Translations under genes and position numbers: made by a program | The notes under the pieces: model-generated | The model's database searches: none | What the model was told of the DNA's origin: nothing | What the model saw: only the letters and a program-made list of their open reading frames with translations | Assembly (NCBI GenBank): GCA_001599595.1 | Contig: BCHH01000012.1 | Span: 1,046,561 to 1,110,560, forward strand | Direction: 5' to 3' | Length of the DNA: 64,000 bases | Source: Beverwykella pulmonaria | Lineage: Eukaryota > Ascomycota > Dothideomycetes > Pleosporales > Melanommataceae | Shown: positions 42,322 to 53,218 of the stretch, piece after piece | Numbering within the stretch: position 1 is the first letter of the stretch | How the letters are laid out: each line of letters opens with the position of its first letter

Positions 42322-44456
42322 ATGGAGCATTACACGCCACGAGAGTTCTCACAGCAGATTGAACAGAAAAGGGTATCTTCTCCGCCCGTTGAATTCCATG
42401 TAGAGTCGTCCAATTCATCTCAACATGTTTCCGACGGTCCACAGACAGAACTACGGTACATTTGAGCCTTCGCAACATTAGTCATACCATTAACTTCTAC
42501 CTAGACAGACTCTCAAGGAGCGACATGTAAACATGATAGGGTTCTCTACGGTCCTCGGAGTAGGCCTTTTTCTCTCTGGGGGGAAGGCAATCTACATGGC
42601 AGGACCCGGAGGTGCCGTCCTTGCCTACCTTTTGGCTGGTACTATTATGTGGTATGTGGCTCCTCCCAATCGACATTCCTGCACACAACATCGTTAACAC
42701 TCCAAAGGTCTGTTATGGCATGTATTGGAGAGATGACGGCCCTCTTCCCAGTCAAAGGGCCTATCTTCGAATTCCCCCGCCGATTTGTCGATGAGTCTGT
42801 AGGATTAGCAATTGGCTGGCTATCATGGTAGATATTCTTGTTGTTGCTGAGGGGTAATCAAACTAACGCTAACCCAGGTTCTCATGGTGCATAACACTGG
42901 CCGCCGAGATCCTCGCCATCACGGAAATCTTCAAATTTGCCTTCAAGCTAGAGTATCTCAAAAACGTCGGATACCCAATTGATAGGGTGGAATGGCCGTT
43001 TGGTCTACATACGAATTCCGCCGTGTGGGTGGGCATATTTCTTATTGTTGTGCTAATTACAAACCTTCTACCAGTTCGAATATATGGTCGAATAGAATAC
43101 GTGTTTGGCTGTATCAAAATAACCGTCCTGGTTGCGCTCATCTTATTCAATACCATTCTTAATGCGCGCCACAAGTTGCACCAATCAAGATTTTGGACAT
43201 ACGAGGAACCACTCGGGTTTTCAGCGAAGAACTTCACTGTTAGGGGCGGTGACGTAGATATCGTATACACTGGTGCAGTGGGTGGACTGGCAGCCTTCTG
43301 GACTGCAACCACGAGGACTCTCTTCTCACTCATGGGTTGGGAAATCATCTTCTTCACTGCCGCAGAAAATAAAGACCTTCGGAAGTCGGAGACGATGAAG
43401 CTCGCGACTCGCAAAATTACACTGCGCGTCATTCTCCTCTACGCCCTCGCGGCATTTACTGTCGGCTTGAACGTACCATACAACGACACAAATCTTTCCG
43501 ACATCACCATCCATGGAATCACCGGTGGACAGAACAGTGTCTTCATCATAGCTGCTGTGAGGGAGCACGTCAAACTCATTCCGCATCTCATGAACGCGTT
43601 CTTTATCTTCTCCCCATGCAGTACTGCAATCAACAATCTCTACGCGGCATCCCGAGTATTACACGCCTTGGCAAGCCATAAAGATGCTTGGCCACACACT
43701 TTCGAGAGCATAAGATCGAGGTTGGAAACCACAAGAAATGGAGTTCCCATGAATGCAGTCGTCTTAAGCTGGCTTATTGGCTTCCTCGCTTTCCTCTCGA
43801 TAAACAAATCGCAATCCGAAAACTTGGGACGAATGACAGTAGTGGCCGTTGGGTGCAATCTCATCATTTTTGCTGTTAACTGCATCGCTTACCTGCAGTT
43901 CCATCGACAGTAAGAATTTTCAGCCCGAGAGCTATTAGGGAATGGCTTCTAACGTGCATTGAACAGACTCAAAGCAGCGGCTCGAGGTGGACTCGACGAT
44001 GAGCTCAACATAACTCCTGAAATGCGAAGTTTCTATAAGCGCACCGCCAGCCAGTACCCATATCGCTCACACGGACAGTGGTTCCGGGCTGCCTACGCCC
44101 TTACTGGCTGCATACTTCTGATCATCTTTCAGGGTTGGCGAACTCTTGTCCCACCCATGCAGAAACAAGATTTTGTCGCTTCTTATATTTCGATCATTCT
44201 CTTCTTGCTTCTAACTGTCAGCTATTACATTAAAGATCGAGGGTTTTCACCCCGGAATTGGAGGCTTCTTGCAGTAAAGCTCGTCGGTCTAGAAGCAGTG
44301 GGGCCAATTGTGGTGAACCCGAAGATGATCTCCGAGCCTTGCGAATTCTGTGGCGCGAGGCATAGGAGGGGACACTTATCTTTCCCTGATAAGGAGAAGT
44401 TCACCCGTGGGAATTTCAGAGCCTTAGTTGAGTGGATTTGGACGTGGCTCAAATAA
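42322..44456 (+). CDS. Amino-acid permease (YAT/APC family)
   Basis: Predicted 640-residue plasma-membrane amino-acid/proton symporter of the fungal YAT family. Five exons: 42322-42455, 42505-42651, 42708-42827, 42878-43909, 43967-44456, with introns of 49, 56, 50 and 57 bp, all in phase 2. The cytosolic N-tail leads into the TM1 signature (LKERHVNMIGFSTVLGVGLF L), then GGAVLAYLLAGTIMW, SVMACIGEMTALFPVKGPIF EFPRRFVDES (the Glu of the consensus is present), and later VGIFLIVVLITNLLPVRIYG. About ten to twelve membrane helices follow, ending in ILFLLLTVSYYIKDRG. The C-terminus has a CEFCGARHRRGH motif (two close Cys, two His) that could bind a metal. Substrate cannot be told from sequence. Confidence 0.9.
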
Positions 44457-45936
44457 GATCGATACAGGATAGCATAGTCGGCTTGCTATTTATTATCTCC
44501 TTCAAGCCTACCAGACAAAAGATACTTGATTCTCTAATCTATATCTCTATTAAGCAGTATTTTAGTCGTCAGTCAAAGGGCTGATGGGTCGCAGAACTAA
44601 CTTACGAATGTTTCAAGAGAGTCTGGGTACGGAAATGACAGCCGCCAGCTGCCTTTCCTATCCAAAGCAGATCAGCAGACCTCGATAGAATCTCCCTTAA
44701 ACTGCCATGGACAACATCAGTTCTTGTATAAAATGAGCAGCGCATGATCAAGGGCAGCCAAATTACCGAGCAATCGATGGAAAATAGTTTGATCTGACAG
44801 TTAATACCTTTCGCATATCGCTTTGTTAGGTTATGGTAGGGCGGGGCGCTATGATGCCCCAGCCGAGCCATTGTTACATCCGTGGAGATTCTGACGCCCC
44901 CAAATCAGGCCTTGATTTGTCTTCCATTCTCACTCTGAAGGAGTATGCACTGTGTTGGAGTAGTGTCTGAACACCAATGCAGATGAAAATTTTGAGATTG
45001 AAAGGTTTGTCCATAGTGATATTCAAGTCTCCCATAGAATTCTTGAATATATCAATGACTATCATCACCCCTGGTAAATGCCTCCAGTTCTACCTATTCC
45101 CCTTGCGAAACTTGGAAATATTTTTATTTTGCTTGAAGGGCAAGATTCGTTCAGATATGGGAGTTTATTGTTTTGATCCGTTATAGTACTTTGTTACGAC
45201 TTCTGATTTCTTTACAAGCACTTTCGGGGTACTCGTATTAGAGTTCGGTTTTACTTAAATGGGTACCGAGCTTCAAGGATGCTAGTCTCAAAAACCGATG
45301 ATGAAAAAGAATACCCATATTTCGTCGTTTTTTTATTGGTTTCTTGAGTGCATTCTTCAAAGTAGAGCGCTGATTTAGTGTTGGCTGCTACGAAATGAAT
45401 GCTGATGGTACGATCCTCGGCGTTCACAGGGACTAGAAAACATTTTAACCGGGTGTTCGATGATTTTAGCGAAGGAAGCCCATGAATTGCAATGCATTTC
45501 TCGGAAAGCTAGGCTACCGATGACAAGGTAGACTGAGCCGAATCTACCTCATGCAGCGACAAGAAATTTGCAGGCCCCATGAAGATCATTGGTTGGATAA
45601 GCCATGGTTCCAGGTTTACTAGAAAGAGTTGGACCCTGAGAATTTATTCAGCTACATGGTCCAGACCAACACCGTTGGAGACCTCGGGAATCTCGGGGAT
45701 GCTGTTCGGTGATCTCGGGGATTTCGGCCAAAGTAGAGATCCGTCTCAAACTAAACCATAAGCAAGATAATACTACAAGTTTGGCCCCCTCTAGAGTCCG
45801 TAGGGTCCTGTGTTGGATTTCACTCTTGAAGTTGCTACGGCATGTTACTTTGATCCTACTGATAAAGGATCTCATGCATGTGCACATGCAAGCAGGACAC
45901 ATGTAAGAAAATTTATCCACCCTCGATGTTGCCGGC
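44457..45936. other. Gene-free stretch, 1.5 kb
   Basis: AT-rich with no supported gene on either strand. 45648-45740 carries several CTCGG(G)-type repeats (CCTCGGGAATCTCGGGG, GATCTCGGGGATTTCGG), a short imperfect tandem patch. Confidence 0.4.
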
Positions 45937-47229
45937 TCACCCCTCGCGTCGTGGCAACAATTCTGGGTCTGACGTTTCGGAAATAGCCGTGAAAGTCCTG
46001 GTAACGTTTATACCACTCCGATCCGTACATGAAGTCGCTCGTACGGAACTTCCTTGAACTTGCTCCAGAGAGAGGTCATCCATGGCATCCGTTTGCCTAA
46101 TATATTGGTTTTGAGATGGTGTAAATCTGTTACTGTATGCCGACGAGCCTTTTCCTCTGCTGGATTTCGAACCACCTCCCCGGTTAACCACGAGAATATA
46201 GATAGGCCTCAAGGTTGGAATCGAACCACACACAATTAGTAGCAAAATTTCGATCCTACGAAATGTTAGTCAGAAGTATCTTGCAACCTCATTCTCACAT
46301 GCTCACCCCGTCCACATGTAAAGACTGTATGTTTCCCAAGTCATGTCGGATCGTGAAGTCAGGGACGCGACGTGGCTTGTCTTAATGGCGGCAGTAATAC
46401 CGGTCCTGTAATATATTTAGTAGACGATCCAATGGGTTCGATTTGGATGGGACATACAAGGCACCGCATCCGAGAAGCAGACAAAGCCCAATCTTCTTTT
46501 GCAAATCCAGCTTCAGCTTATAAACTAGAGTGATTGGTATGAATGCCAACATGAAATCGACTAGCGAAAATATACCTACGCGTTCATAGCAGGTCAGCAC
46601 ACATCATATTTTCAGAGTGGCCATACGTACTGGAACCATAGATGGCGAAGTTGCTTTGCGATGATGGCTTCCAACATTTGGTGTGCAATCTCACCTCAGG
46701 GTCCCATAATGCTCTTGGGTCTTGGCATTGGACAAAGGTGAAGAGACACATGAGAGTCGCGTTTATCATCGTCCATGCGCTCAGAAAGTGAAGTAACCAT
46801 TTACGCCAGAAGGAGGTCCGATCTAGGAGACGAATGATGAGAAGTGAAATTGCCACCTTCCCTATTGCAAGATTAAAGATGGCGAACGGCTGTGTAATCC
46901 AGCTCAGCTTAATGATGTAAAGAGCGTGCGACTGGTTCTCGGATAAGTAGGCGAAGTGTCGAGTTGCTCCATTGAAGGCGAGGAAGCCAATAATGATTGT
47001 CAATGCAAGAAAGTTCACCTAAGCACAGTTAGCTGTTGTTGAGGCTGAGTGAACAGAAACTATGTCATACCCATGTTGCAAGCATACACCAGTCGTCAAT
47101 GGCAATACCTCCAATGCTGTAGCGAGCCCAAAATCGGAGGGACAGAAATATGAATGACACTCCACAGCCTATGATGTACGTGCTTGCGAGCTGAGGACCT
47201 CTATCGACATCTGGGCCTATTGAAGCCAT
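45937..47229 (-). CDS. Rhodopsin-like seven-pass integral membrane protein (fungal SAT4-type)
   Basis: Second member of this family in the window, 360 residues, in five exons on the minus strand: 47229-47071, 47018-46631, 46575-46458, 46405-46307 and 46255-45937, with introns of 52, 55, 52 and 51 bp, all phases closing. The start MASIGPDVDRGPQ is the first ATG in frame. TM1 is STYIIGCGVSFIFLSLRFWA, followed by the WCMLATW loop helix; then KLSWITQPFAIFNLAIGKVA, FLSAWTMINATLMCLFTFVQ with CQDPRALWDPEV, SLVDFMLAFIPITLVYKLKL, and the signature TGITAAIKTSHVASLTSRSD MTWETYSLYMWT before the last helix ending LRPIYILVVNRGGG. The C-tail is Ser-rich and polar. Divergence from the 13.9 kb copy, and different introns, say they are not recent duplicates. 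Confidence 0.85.
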
Positions 47230-47293
47230 GCTGGTTTGAATGTGATATCTCAAATGAACGATTTAACGACCTACAGAGCTAGTGCGATGATGA

Positions 47294-47752
47294 ATGATGG
47301 CTATTGAGGGCAAGCGCCTCACAGAGTTTATTCAAAACATGCCGTGGATTCCCCTTTGCCGTTGCATTTGTAAGATCAGAGATCGGCTTATGTGCATAAT
47401 AAGCGGGGTCCGAAGTATCCTGTCGCGCGAGACAAGCCCTTGGCTCAGGACGAACAGGGTCAGGCGTCTGACTACATCCAACCCAGAATTGGAGAAATGG
47501 CGCTACCCTGAGTGCTTGTATAACCCGAAATGGACTCCTATTCGCTCAATGCTCGAGCTGCCCTGCCGTTCCCAGGCGGCAGAGTTGCATGCATCCCAGT
47601 TTTACCCAATCGTCCCCCGTAATTGGAAAAAATCATTTCTTAGCACCTTCCAGAAAGAGCTCCTAACCAAAGTTGGTTGTTTTATGGTACAGCCCATCGA
47701 TGCAGCTTATCACAACGGTGTAAGAGATGCTGTCGCTTCGTGGCAGCCTTGA
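47294..47752 (+). CDS. ORF of 152 residues, unknown, low confidence
   Basis: An ATG-initiated frame only 65 bases from the divergent start of the rhodopsin-like gene, so both would need a shared, very short promoter. The product is Arg/Trp/Pro-rich with six cysteines and no membrane segment or known motif (segments PWLRTNRVRRLTTSNPELEK, FYPIVPRNWKKSFLSTFQKE). No intron signals are needed. It could be a genuine lineage-specific protein or a chance frame. Confidence 0.25.
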   Translation: MMAIEGKRLTEFIQNMPWIPLCRCICKIRDRLMCIISGVRSILSRETSPWLRTNRVRRLTTSNPELEKWRYPECLYNPKWTPIRSMLELPCRSQAAELHASQFYPIVPRNWKKSFLSTFQKELLTKVGCFMVQPIDAAYHNGVRDAVASWQP

Positions 47753-48596
47753 TTGTGAATGTTGGAATTTCTCATTTATATTCATCAAAGGGCACTTATA
47801 ACGATGGTTGTATACGTTTCAAGGGGTGAAAATGGGGATTGCAACAGAAAGATAGGGAGAAGGCGGGGAGATGGGGAGAAGGGATTCAGTTGATCGCACT
47901 GGTGCTAGTGTACGTGAACTCGGAGCGATTGCTTGTTCTTTGAAACAGCATGATAGCCTAGAAGATAGTCCAGACTCATTTGTCTTCAATGAGTGGAAGT
48001 TAGCCAAGCTGCCATAGCAGCTCCTTGGATCAACCAAGATTCACAAACAGCCTGACGTAGGCGAGATCCAGCTTGTAAGTATAACTATCTTGGGATATTT
48101 AAGGTTTAGGAAGCCTTCCAATGAGTTCGAGAACGTTTCTACGTCACTACAATACTTCAGACTGGTCGCATCCGTACAGGCGGCGAAGGTGTGGGCATCA
48201 GCTGAGAACTCAGCTATCCTGGGCCATCCCGGATGAGAGCTGTAAGATCTTAATTTATCCCAAATATAAGCCCGGGATCCTATTATCGTTCGGCGCAAAA
48301 GTTCCCGATCCCAGTTTCCAGAACGGTTCCTAAAAACTAGAAATTTGCCGACGCAATACAATCAACGACGCAAATATATACATGATAGTATGCATCCTTT
48401 CGTTTGACTATGTTTTCTAGCGTGGAGAGTTCCATTCGCTCCTAATGGGAATGGGGCTCTTATCGTGCCTTCAAGTACGCACCCAGTATGGTGGGTACAG
48501 CTCTGGCATACGTATTTCCTGTAATTTTTGTTGTTCATTGCTTTCTATGTACAGAGGCCATCGAAGCAGATGCCGCAGTGCTTCCCTATCATTATC
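47753..48596. other. Gene-free stretch
   Basis: No gene supported; frames at 47819-48361 show no features. It holds the 3' side of the aldo/keto reductase gene. Confidence 0.4.
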
Positions 48597-49619
48597 TCAA
48601 TGGAAGTACTTTGGAACCACACCTTTGACCCTCAACCAACCGGCCTCCAAAGCCTCGACGACATCCTCAGGTAACGGCCCTTTTTCCAACTCTATCAAAT
48701 TCATCTCCAACTGCTCCGGGTTACTCGCACCAATGATGATCTTGTCCCCCTTCTGGTTACTCGCCATACTGTGATGTGATAGCCACCGTAGTGCGCACTC
48801 CGCCTCCGTTAAGCCATGCTTCGCAATCACTGGTCGAATGATATCAAGAGCGTCAAAATAGTAGCTATTGATGTATCGTCCGTGGTGAAGCCTGCCCTGC
48901 CACTTCTTTGGATCGAAGCGCGAGCCGGGTTCATAATCGTCCTCGCCCATATCACGTTTGTACCTCGAGGTGAGGAAGCCGCCTGCGAGTGGCTGGAAGG
49001 CATAGAGCGCCATGCTGTACTTGCGCAGGCACGGCACCAACTCCTGCTCGATGCCTCGGTGGAATGCGTTGTAGATGCCTTGGTAAACAACGGGCCTGAT
49101 CCAGCCGTTGCGTTCGCAGATCTCGCAGATGGCGGCCACTTCCCAGGACATATAGTTGCTGATGCCGAAGCGGGCAAAGTAGCCTTCCTTGTACAGATTG
49201 TTGACCTCGCGCAGAGTGTCCTCCAAGGGTGTCTTTCGGTCGGGTCCATGGAGGTACCACATGTCGACTTTGTTGGTATGTAGGGCCTTCATGCTGTCGA
49301 GGAGACCACGCCTCACATCCTCTGGGCGATGAGAGTAGACGTTGGTACCCATTGCCATGCCTTTGCCCTCGTTGGGATACAGTTTGGTGTCCATGACCAG
49401 TTTCCGACCTTGCCAGTCGGCAGCGGCCATGGCTTCCTCGGACGATCCGCCACCGTAGACGCGCGCATTGTCGATTTCGTTGTGGCCGTGCGCCTGGAAG
49501 ATGTCGAGCATTTTGCTGGCTGTTTGGGGATCGGTCACTCGAATTCCTTCGGCGCCGGCTGCGCCAATCGTCATCACGCCGAAGACGACTGGCATTGCGC
49601 TCGTGGGCTGGCTAGACAT
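48597..49619 (-). CDS. Aldo/keto reductase (AKR7-like)
   Basis: Intronless, 340 residues. Cytosolic NADPH-dependent reductase of aldehydes and ketones; its pattern is closest to the AKR7 (aflatoxin-aldehyde reductase) group. The catalytic tetrad is visible: Asp50 and Tyr55 in NEIDNARVYGGG, Lys79 in VMDTKLYP, His124 in WYLHGPD. Family blocks FGISNYMSWEVAAICE, PVVYQGIYNAFHRGIEQELV and AFQPLAGGFLTSRY follow. The cofactor-binding end is DKIIIGASNPEQLEMNL. The ATG at 49619 is chosen; upstream in-frame codons lack an ATG. It faces a bZIP gene head-to-head with about 490 bases between starts, and an SDR follows that gene, so local co-regulation is plausible. Substrate unknown. Confidence 0.93.
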   Translation of the reverse strand: MSSQPTSAMPVVFGVMTIGAAGAEGIRVTDPQTASKMLDIFQAHGHNEIDNARVYGGGSSEEAMAAADWQGRKLVMDTKLYPNEGKGMAMGTNVYSHRPEDVRRGLLDSMKALHTNKVDMWYLHGPDRKTPLEDTLREVNNLYKEGYFARFGISNYMSWEVAAICEICERNGWIRPVVYQGIYNAFHRGIEQELVPCLRKYSMALYAFQPLAGGFLTSRYKRDMGEDDYEPGSRFDPKKWQGRLHHGRYINSYYFDALDIIRPVIAKHGLTEAECALRWLSHHSMASNQKGDKIIIGASNPEQLEMNLIELEKGPLPEDVVEALEAGWLRVKGVVPKYFH

Positions 49620-50109
49620 GGCGGATTTATCTTTGGTATGCAAGCGTAGAGAATGAGAAGAAAAATGCCAGGGGGCTTGTAGACCTGTTGTTGATGCTGT
49701 CTACGCGCAGCGGGCAAGTAGTGTATTACATATAGAGCCATTGACGGGTCTCTTCAGTGTGCTACTGGAGCGGACATAACCGTAGATACGATAGCTGCGC
49801 GTGATTCTTCCGGCCATGTCATAACCATTCCTCAATGTTAGGTTGTTGATATTTTCGCCGCAAGGTTATATGGTCGAAAACGCGCAGGAGCTAAGCCCGG
49901 TAAGCCCGGTAAGCCCGCAAGCGGCGCCCACTAGTACGACTCTATTCTAGCACGTCATCCAGCTGCATTAGCGCATGGCAGGAAAGGCCCGAACCGGTAT
50001 GCAAAACACTAGTCTCTCTCGTCTATGCCACTGCCCGGGGTGTCATCCAGATGCATATCAACTCAATCGCGACCTCCATCGCCCAGCACCCAGCCGGTAC
50101 AAGTCATCC
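49620..50109. other. Bidirectional promoter region of the AKR and bZIP genes
   Basis: The only coding possibility is an N-terminal extension of the bZIP frame from an ATG at 49975. It contains a threefold TAAGCCCGG-type repeat at 49893-49919 (AAGCCCGGTAAGCCCGGTAAGC), which could be a binding site array. Confidence 0.45.
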
Positions 50110-51059
50110 ATGGCTACTCCCGTTGCATCAGAACCACAGCAGCTGGCCCTGCTGAGAAGACTCTATCCGCTTCAAGACGCGTGGGATCCGAGCGATGACT
50201 GGACTGGGGTGACCGCCACAGCAGAGCGAAAAAAGCGGCAAAACAGGATCAACCAAAGAGCCTACCGTCAGTCTGCGTTGGCTTTCCCCTGTGCACCACG
50301 CAGCTGGCTGACATTGAATCGTCTCTAGGCCGGAGGAAGAACGCCCGGCAAAACTTAAATCACGTCTCGACACATTCGAGCTCGTCAAACGCTGCAAGTG
50401 ATTTGTCGCCCGGGCTAGCCCCCGACCCCGAACCACAACTCTCCGACGGGTCAATCATTTTGGCATTCCCCGATCAGATCGCTCGCTACCGTGATTTCAT
50501 CAGACATGCCTACCAGGAGTACAGTCTAGGCGCGCCCCGACCCAGTAGCCTACCAGTCCTCATTCGGCTCAACGTGCTCAATGCTGTGTACCGGAACGCG
50601 CAGATCGTCGGTCTTCCGCCAGAGGGGCTGTGCCGAGACGACTTCGAGTCTCCCTACACTGAAGCAGGTCCTCATCTCGCACACCGCCCCTCGCCGCCAC
50701 CATCATGCCCCCCCTTGTTGATGCCCACTGCCTTGCAGCGCACGACGCGGCACCACCCATGGATCGACCTCTTCCCCTTCCCACGGCTTCGGGACAACTT
50801 CCTGCTAGCATGCAAGGCAGGCCTGCTCGACGAGGACGAGCTCTGTTTGGACATCCTGAACGTTGAGGCTGAGGACATCGCCGACAAGCCCGCTCTGATT
50901 GTGTGGGGCGACTCGGCCGACGTAAGCGGGTGGGAGGTGAATAAGGCATTTTTACGCAAATGGGGCTGGCTGCTACAAGGTTGCCCTGAGATCATTGAAC
51001 GGACGAATTTCTGGCGAGAGACGAGGGGCGAGAACAGAATCGTGTTTCAAACAGATTGA
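50110..51059 (+). CDS. bZIP-type transcription factor with DUF3425 domain
   Basis: Predicted 295-residue nuclear regulator. Exons 50110-50266 and 50329-51059, 62 bp intron, phase 1, whose splice restores the basic region (AERKKRQNRINQRAYRRRKN, about 39-58): the fungal Yap/AP-1-like NxxAxxxR pattern is altered to NRINQRAYRRR as in other fungal DUF3425 bZIPs. After it there is no leucine heptad; the following residues are Ser/His-rich, so the zipper seems short or missing. The C-terminal ~220 residues match DUF3425 (QIARYRDFIRHAYQEYSLGA, LPVLIRLNVLNAVYRNAQIV, HHPWIDLFPFPRLRDNFLLA, WLLQGCPEIIERTNFWRETR). An upstream in-frame ATG at 49975 would add 45 residues. Likely controls its neighbours, the AKR and SDR. 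Confidence 0.85.
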
Positions 51060-51210
51060 CAGGTGCTGTAGTATAAGAGGGCTGCTATGCCCTCTTCCAG
51101 ATGCATATCAAGTATTCAATCCTCAGCCACTCTACTACAGTTTTCAACATCTCTTGTCGTCAATAACGCCTCACCTGTATTCCGACCCTTCTTCGACACA
51201 CTTGTCCAAG

Positions 51211-52215
51211 ATGACTTCCCAGTACGCCGCTCTCCACGAATCACCCAACGGGCCCGGCGACGCTCGCCCAACCGCTCTTCAGATCGTCCATGACCAATCG
51301 CTTCAAGGACAATGGACTGACAAAGTCGTCCTCATCACTGGCTGTTCTTCTGGCATCGGCATCGAGACGGCCAGAGCCCTGCATCAAACCGGAGCAACCC
51401 TGTATCTGACTGCCCGTGATCTCACCAAAGCCAAGTCCGCTCTAGGTTCCATCGTCGAAGATCCTCGTGTCCACCTTCTCGAGCTCGATCTGAATAGCCT
51501 AGCTAGTGTGCGCCAATGCTCTGCAACCTTTCTCAAAACCGAGAAGAAATTGAACGTCCTCATCGCCAATGCAGGTGCCATGGCTACCCCCGAAAGCCGA
51601 ACATCCGACGGCTTTGAGACGCAGTTTGGCGTAAACCACCTCGCTCACTTCCTCTTGATCAACCAACTCACTCCTGCCCTGCTCGCTTCATCTACGCCCG
51701 ACTTCGCGTCTCGAGTCGTCATTTTATCGTCCATTGCACATCAAAGCGGCGAGGTCCATTTCGACAACATCAACCTCGATAACGAGTACAACCCCTGGGT
51801 CGCCTATGCGCAGGCCAAAACCGCCAATCTGTGGACAGCGAATGAGCTCGAGCGCCAATACGGATCACGAGGCCTTCATGCATGGAGCGTCCAACCGGGT
51901 GGCATCCAGACGGGCTTAATGCGGCACTTGTCCGAGGAAGAGACGGCCGCTTTAGGGTCGGACCCAGGACTGGTTAAGCAGTTCAAGTCCCCGGAGCAAG
52001 GCGCTGCGACTAGTGTTTGGGCCGCTACGGCTAAAGCATTGGAGGGCCAAGGTGGGAAGTATCTCGAGGATTGCCAGATCGCGAAGCCGCTAGATCCAGA
52101 GGCTGGGCAGTGGGCGCCGGGGTACGCAAAGCATGCTTATGATGAGAAGAAAGAGGCTGCCCTGTGGAAGAGGTCCTTGGAGATGGTGGGGCTAGAGAAT
52201 CAGATCTTGATTTAG
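51211..52215 (+). CDS. Short-chain dehydrogenase/reductase (retinol-dehydrogenase/WWOX-like)
   Basis: Intronless, 334 residues, intact, unlike the SDR pseudogene at 12 kb. NAD(P)-binding TGCSSGIG at 43-50, NAG at 120-122, catalytic Ser near 173-174 (VVILSSIAHQSG), and Tyr199/Lys203 in VAYAQAKTANLW. The N-terminal ~35 residues (ending QSLQGQWTDKV) are an extension common in fungal members of this group. The frame is open upstream into the bZIP coding region; 51211 is the first ATG giving the family start, 151 bases after the bZIP stop. It would act in the cytosol on a lipophilic alcohol or ketone. Position after a bZIP gene and across from an AKR suggests a three-gene detoxification or secondary-metabolite module. 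Confidence 0.92.
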   Translation: MTSQYAALHESPNGPGDARPTALQIVHDQSLQGQWTDKVVLITGCSSGIGIETARALHQTGATLYLTARDLTKAKSALGSIVEDPRVHLLELDLNSLASVRQCSATFLKTEKKLNVLIANAGAMATPESRTSDGFETQFGVNHLAHFLLINQLTPALLASSTPDFASRVVILSSIAHQSGEVHFDNINLDNEYNPWVAYAQAKTANLWTANELERQYGSRGLHAWSVQPGGIQTGLMRHLSEEETAALGSDPGLVKQFKSPEQGAATSVWAATAKALEGQGGKYLEDCQIAKPLDPEAGQWAPGYAKHAYDEKKEAALWKRSLEMVGLENQILI

Positions 52216-52364
52216 GCATGGAAGCATCGTGAGATATAGAAAGTGGTGAGAAATGAAGGCATTCAATACGATGGGAAAGGTGTTATGAAACGCAATTCAA
52301 TATGGTGATTATCACCAATTTCTATTCCTCCACCGTATGAGTTCTTACACTACACTACTTATTG

Positions 52365-53218
52365 TCAGCCCTCCAATAGCGCGTCATCAAATTCAGCTAC
52401 CTTCTTCAAGCACTCTTCCTTCCGATAATTTTCGCCCGGCCATCCATGCTCCCTGAAGATTGCTCTCAGTTTCTCATCTTTCTCCTTGCCGTCCTCTCTC
52501 TTCGCGAACTGCACTTCGCCATTAGGATGAGGCATCAATTCTAGCTCTGTGAATTCCTCAGACAGCTTTTCAAAAAATTCCGCCGTCGTGTACGTAGCGT
52601 ATTCCCTCCAGTTCTCCGTGCATTCGTCGCCGTACTCATCGGTCTGGGTCACTGGATTCTCGATATCGTCGATGGCCTTGCATTCATCAGCTTTAAAGAC
52701 ATGGGGTAGCGAGAGTTGACATCTTTGGCAATTACCTCCGACAAGTCAGTCTGATCTCTTGGTCCAACCTGAAAATCGCAAATCGTGAAGGTCCCTCTCT
52801 CGGTATCGAGGAAGATGTAATGTCCGTTTCTCCCTTGCGCATATCCCACCATCAGCGCATGGCTCGGCAGCGTAGTAAGCGACATTTCGGGATCTACATC
52901 ATGGGGACCAGGTCCGTCGAAAGAGCTATAATCCACCGGCTCAGTCTTCTCGTAGATGTGCATGCTGTCCCATTCTTTGGGTTGCTGAAGATATGGCATG
53001 TGCTTCATTAGATCCACTACTGCTGCACTCTTGGGCGGCGAGAAACTCGTGCCATTAGGCCAGGACCAGCCACCTACAGGAGGGTATTTGATGGAGCTAG
53101 TGGGGAGGTAGAGGCGTTCGAGGAGTTTGAAGAGATCGGTAAAGCCTGCAATGACTTCGTCGCGGGAGTATATAAGTGCGTTGTCATTGTTTGCGGGAGG
53201 TGACGAGCGGTTCGCCAT
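52365..53218 (-). CDS. Unknown protein, 264 residues
   Basis: Two exons on the minus strand: 53218-52736 and 52676-52365, joined in phase 0 by a 59 bp intron (GTAATT donor, TGCAAG acceptor). Without splicing the first frame stops early and the second has no ATG, so the intron is well supported. The N-terminal half has IAGFTDLFKLLERLYLPTSS and GWSWPNG; the middle HALMVGYAQGRNGHYIFLDT ERGTFTICDF; the C-terminal half EYATYTTAEFFEKLSEEFTE LELMP. The layout (Trp-rich start, ERGTF strand, YTTAEFFEKL helix) is seen in fungal proteins that may be related to the SMI1/KNR4 (SUKH) fold, but I cannot confirm this. No signal peptide or membrane segment; acidic. Confidence 0.7.

Noticed and set aside
48816..49283. 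A 155-codon plus frame within the aldo/keto reductase gene
   Set aside because: It is antisense to a clearly coding strand with a complete catalytic tetrad.
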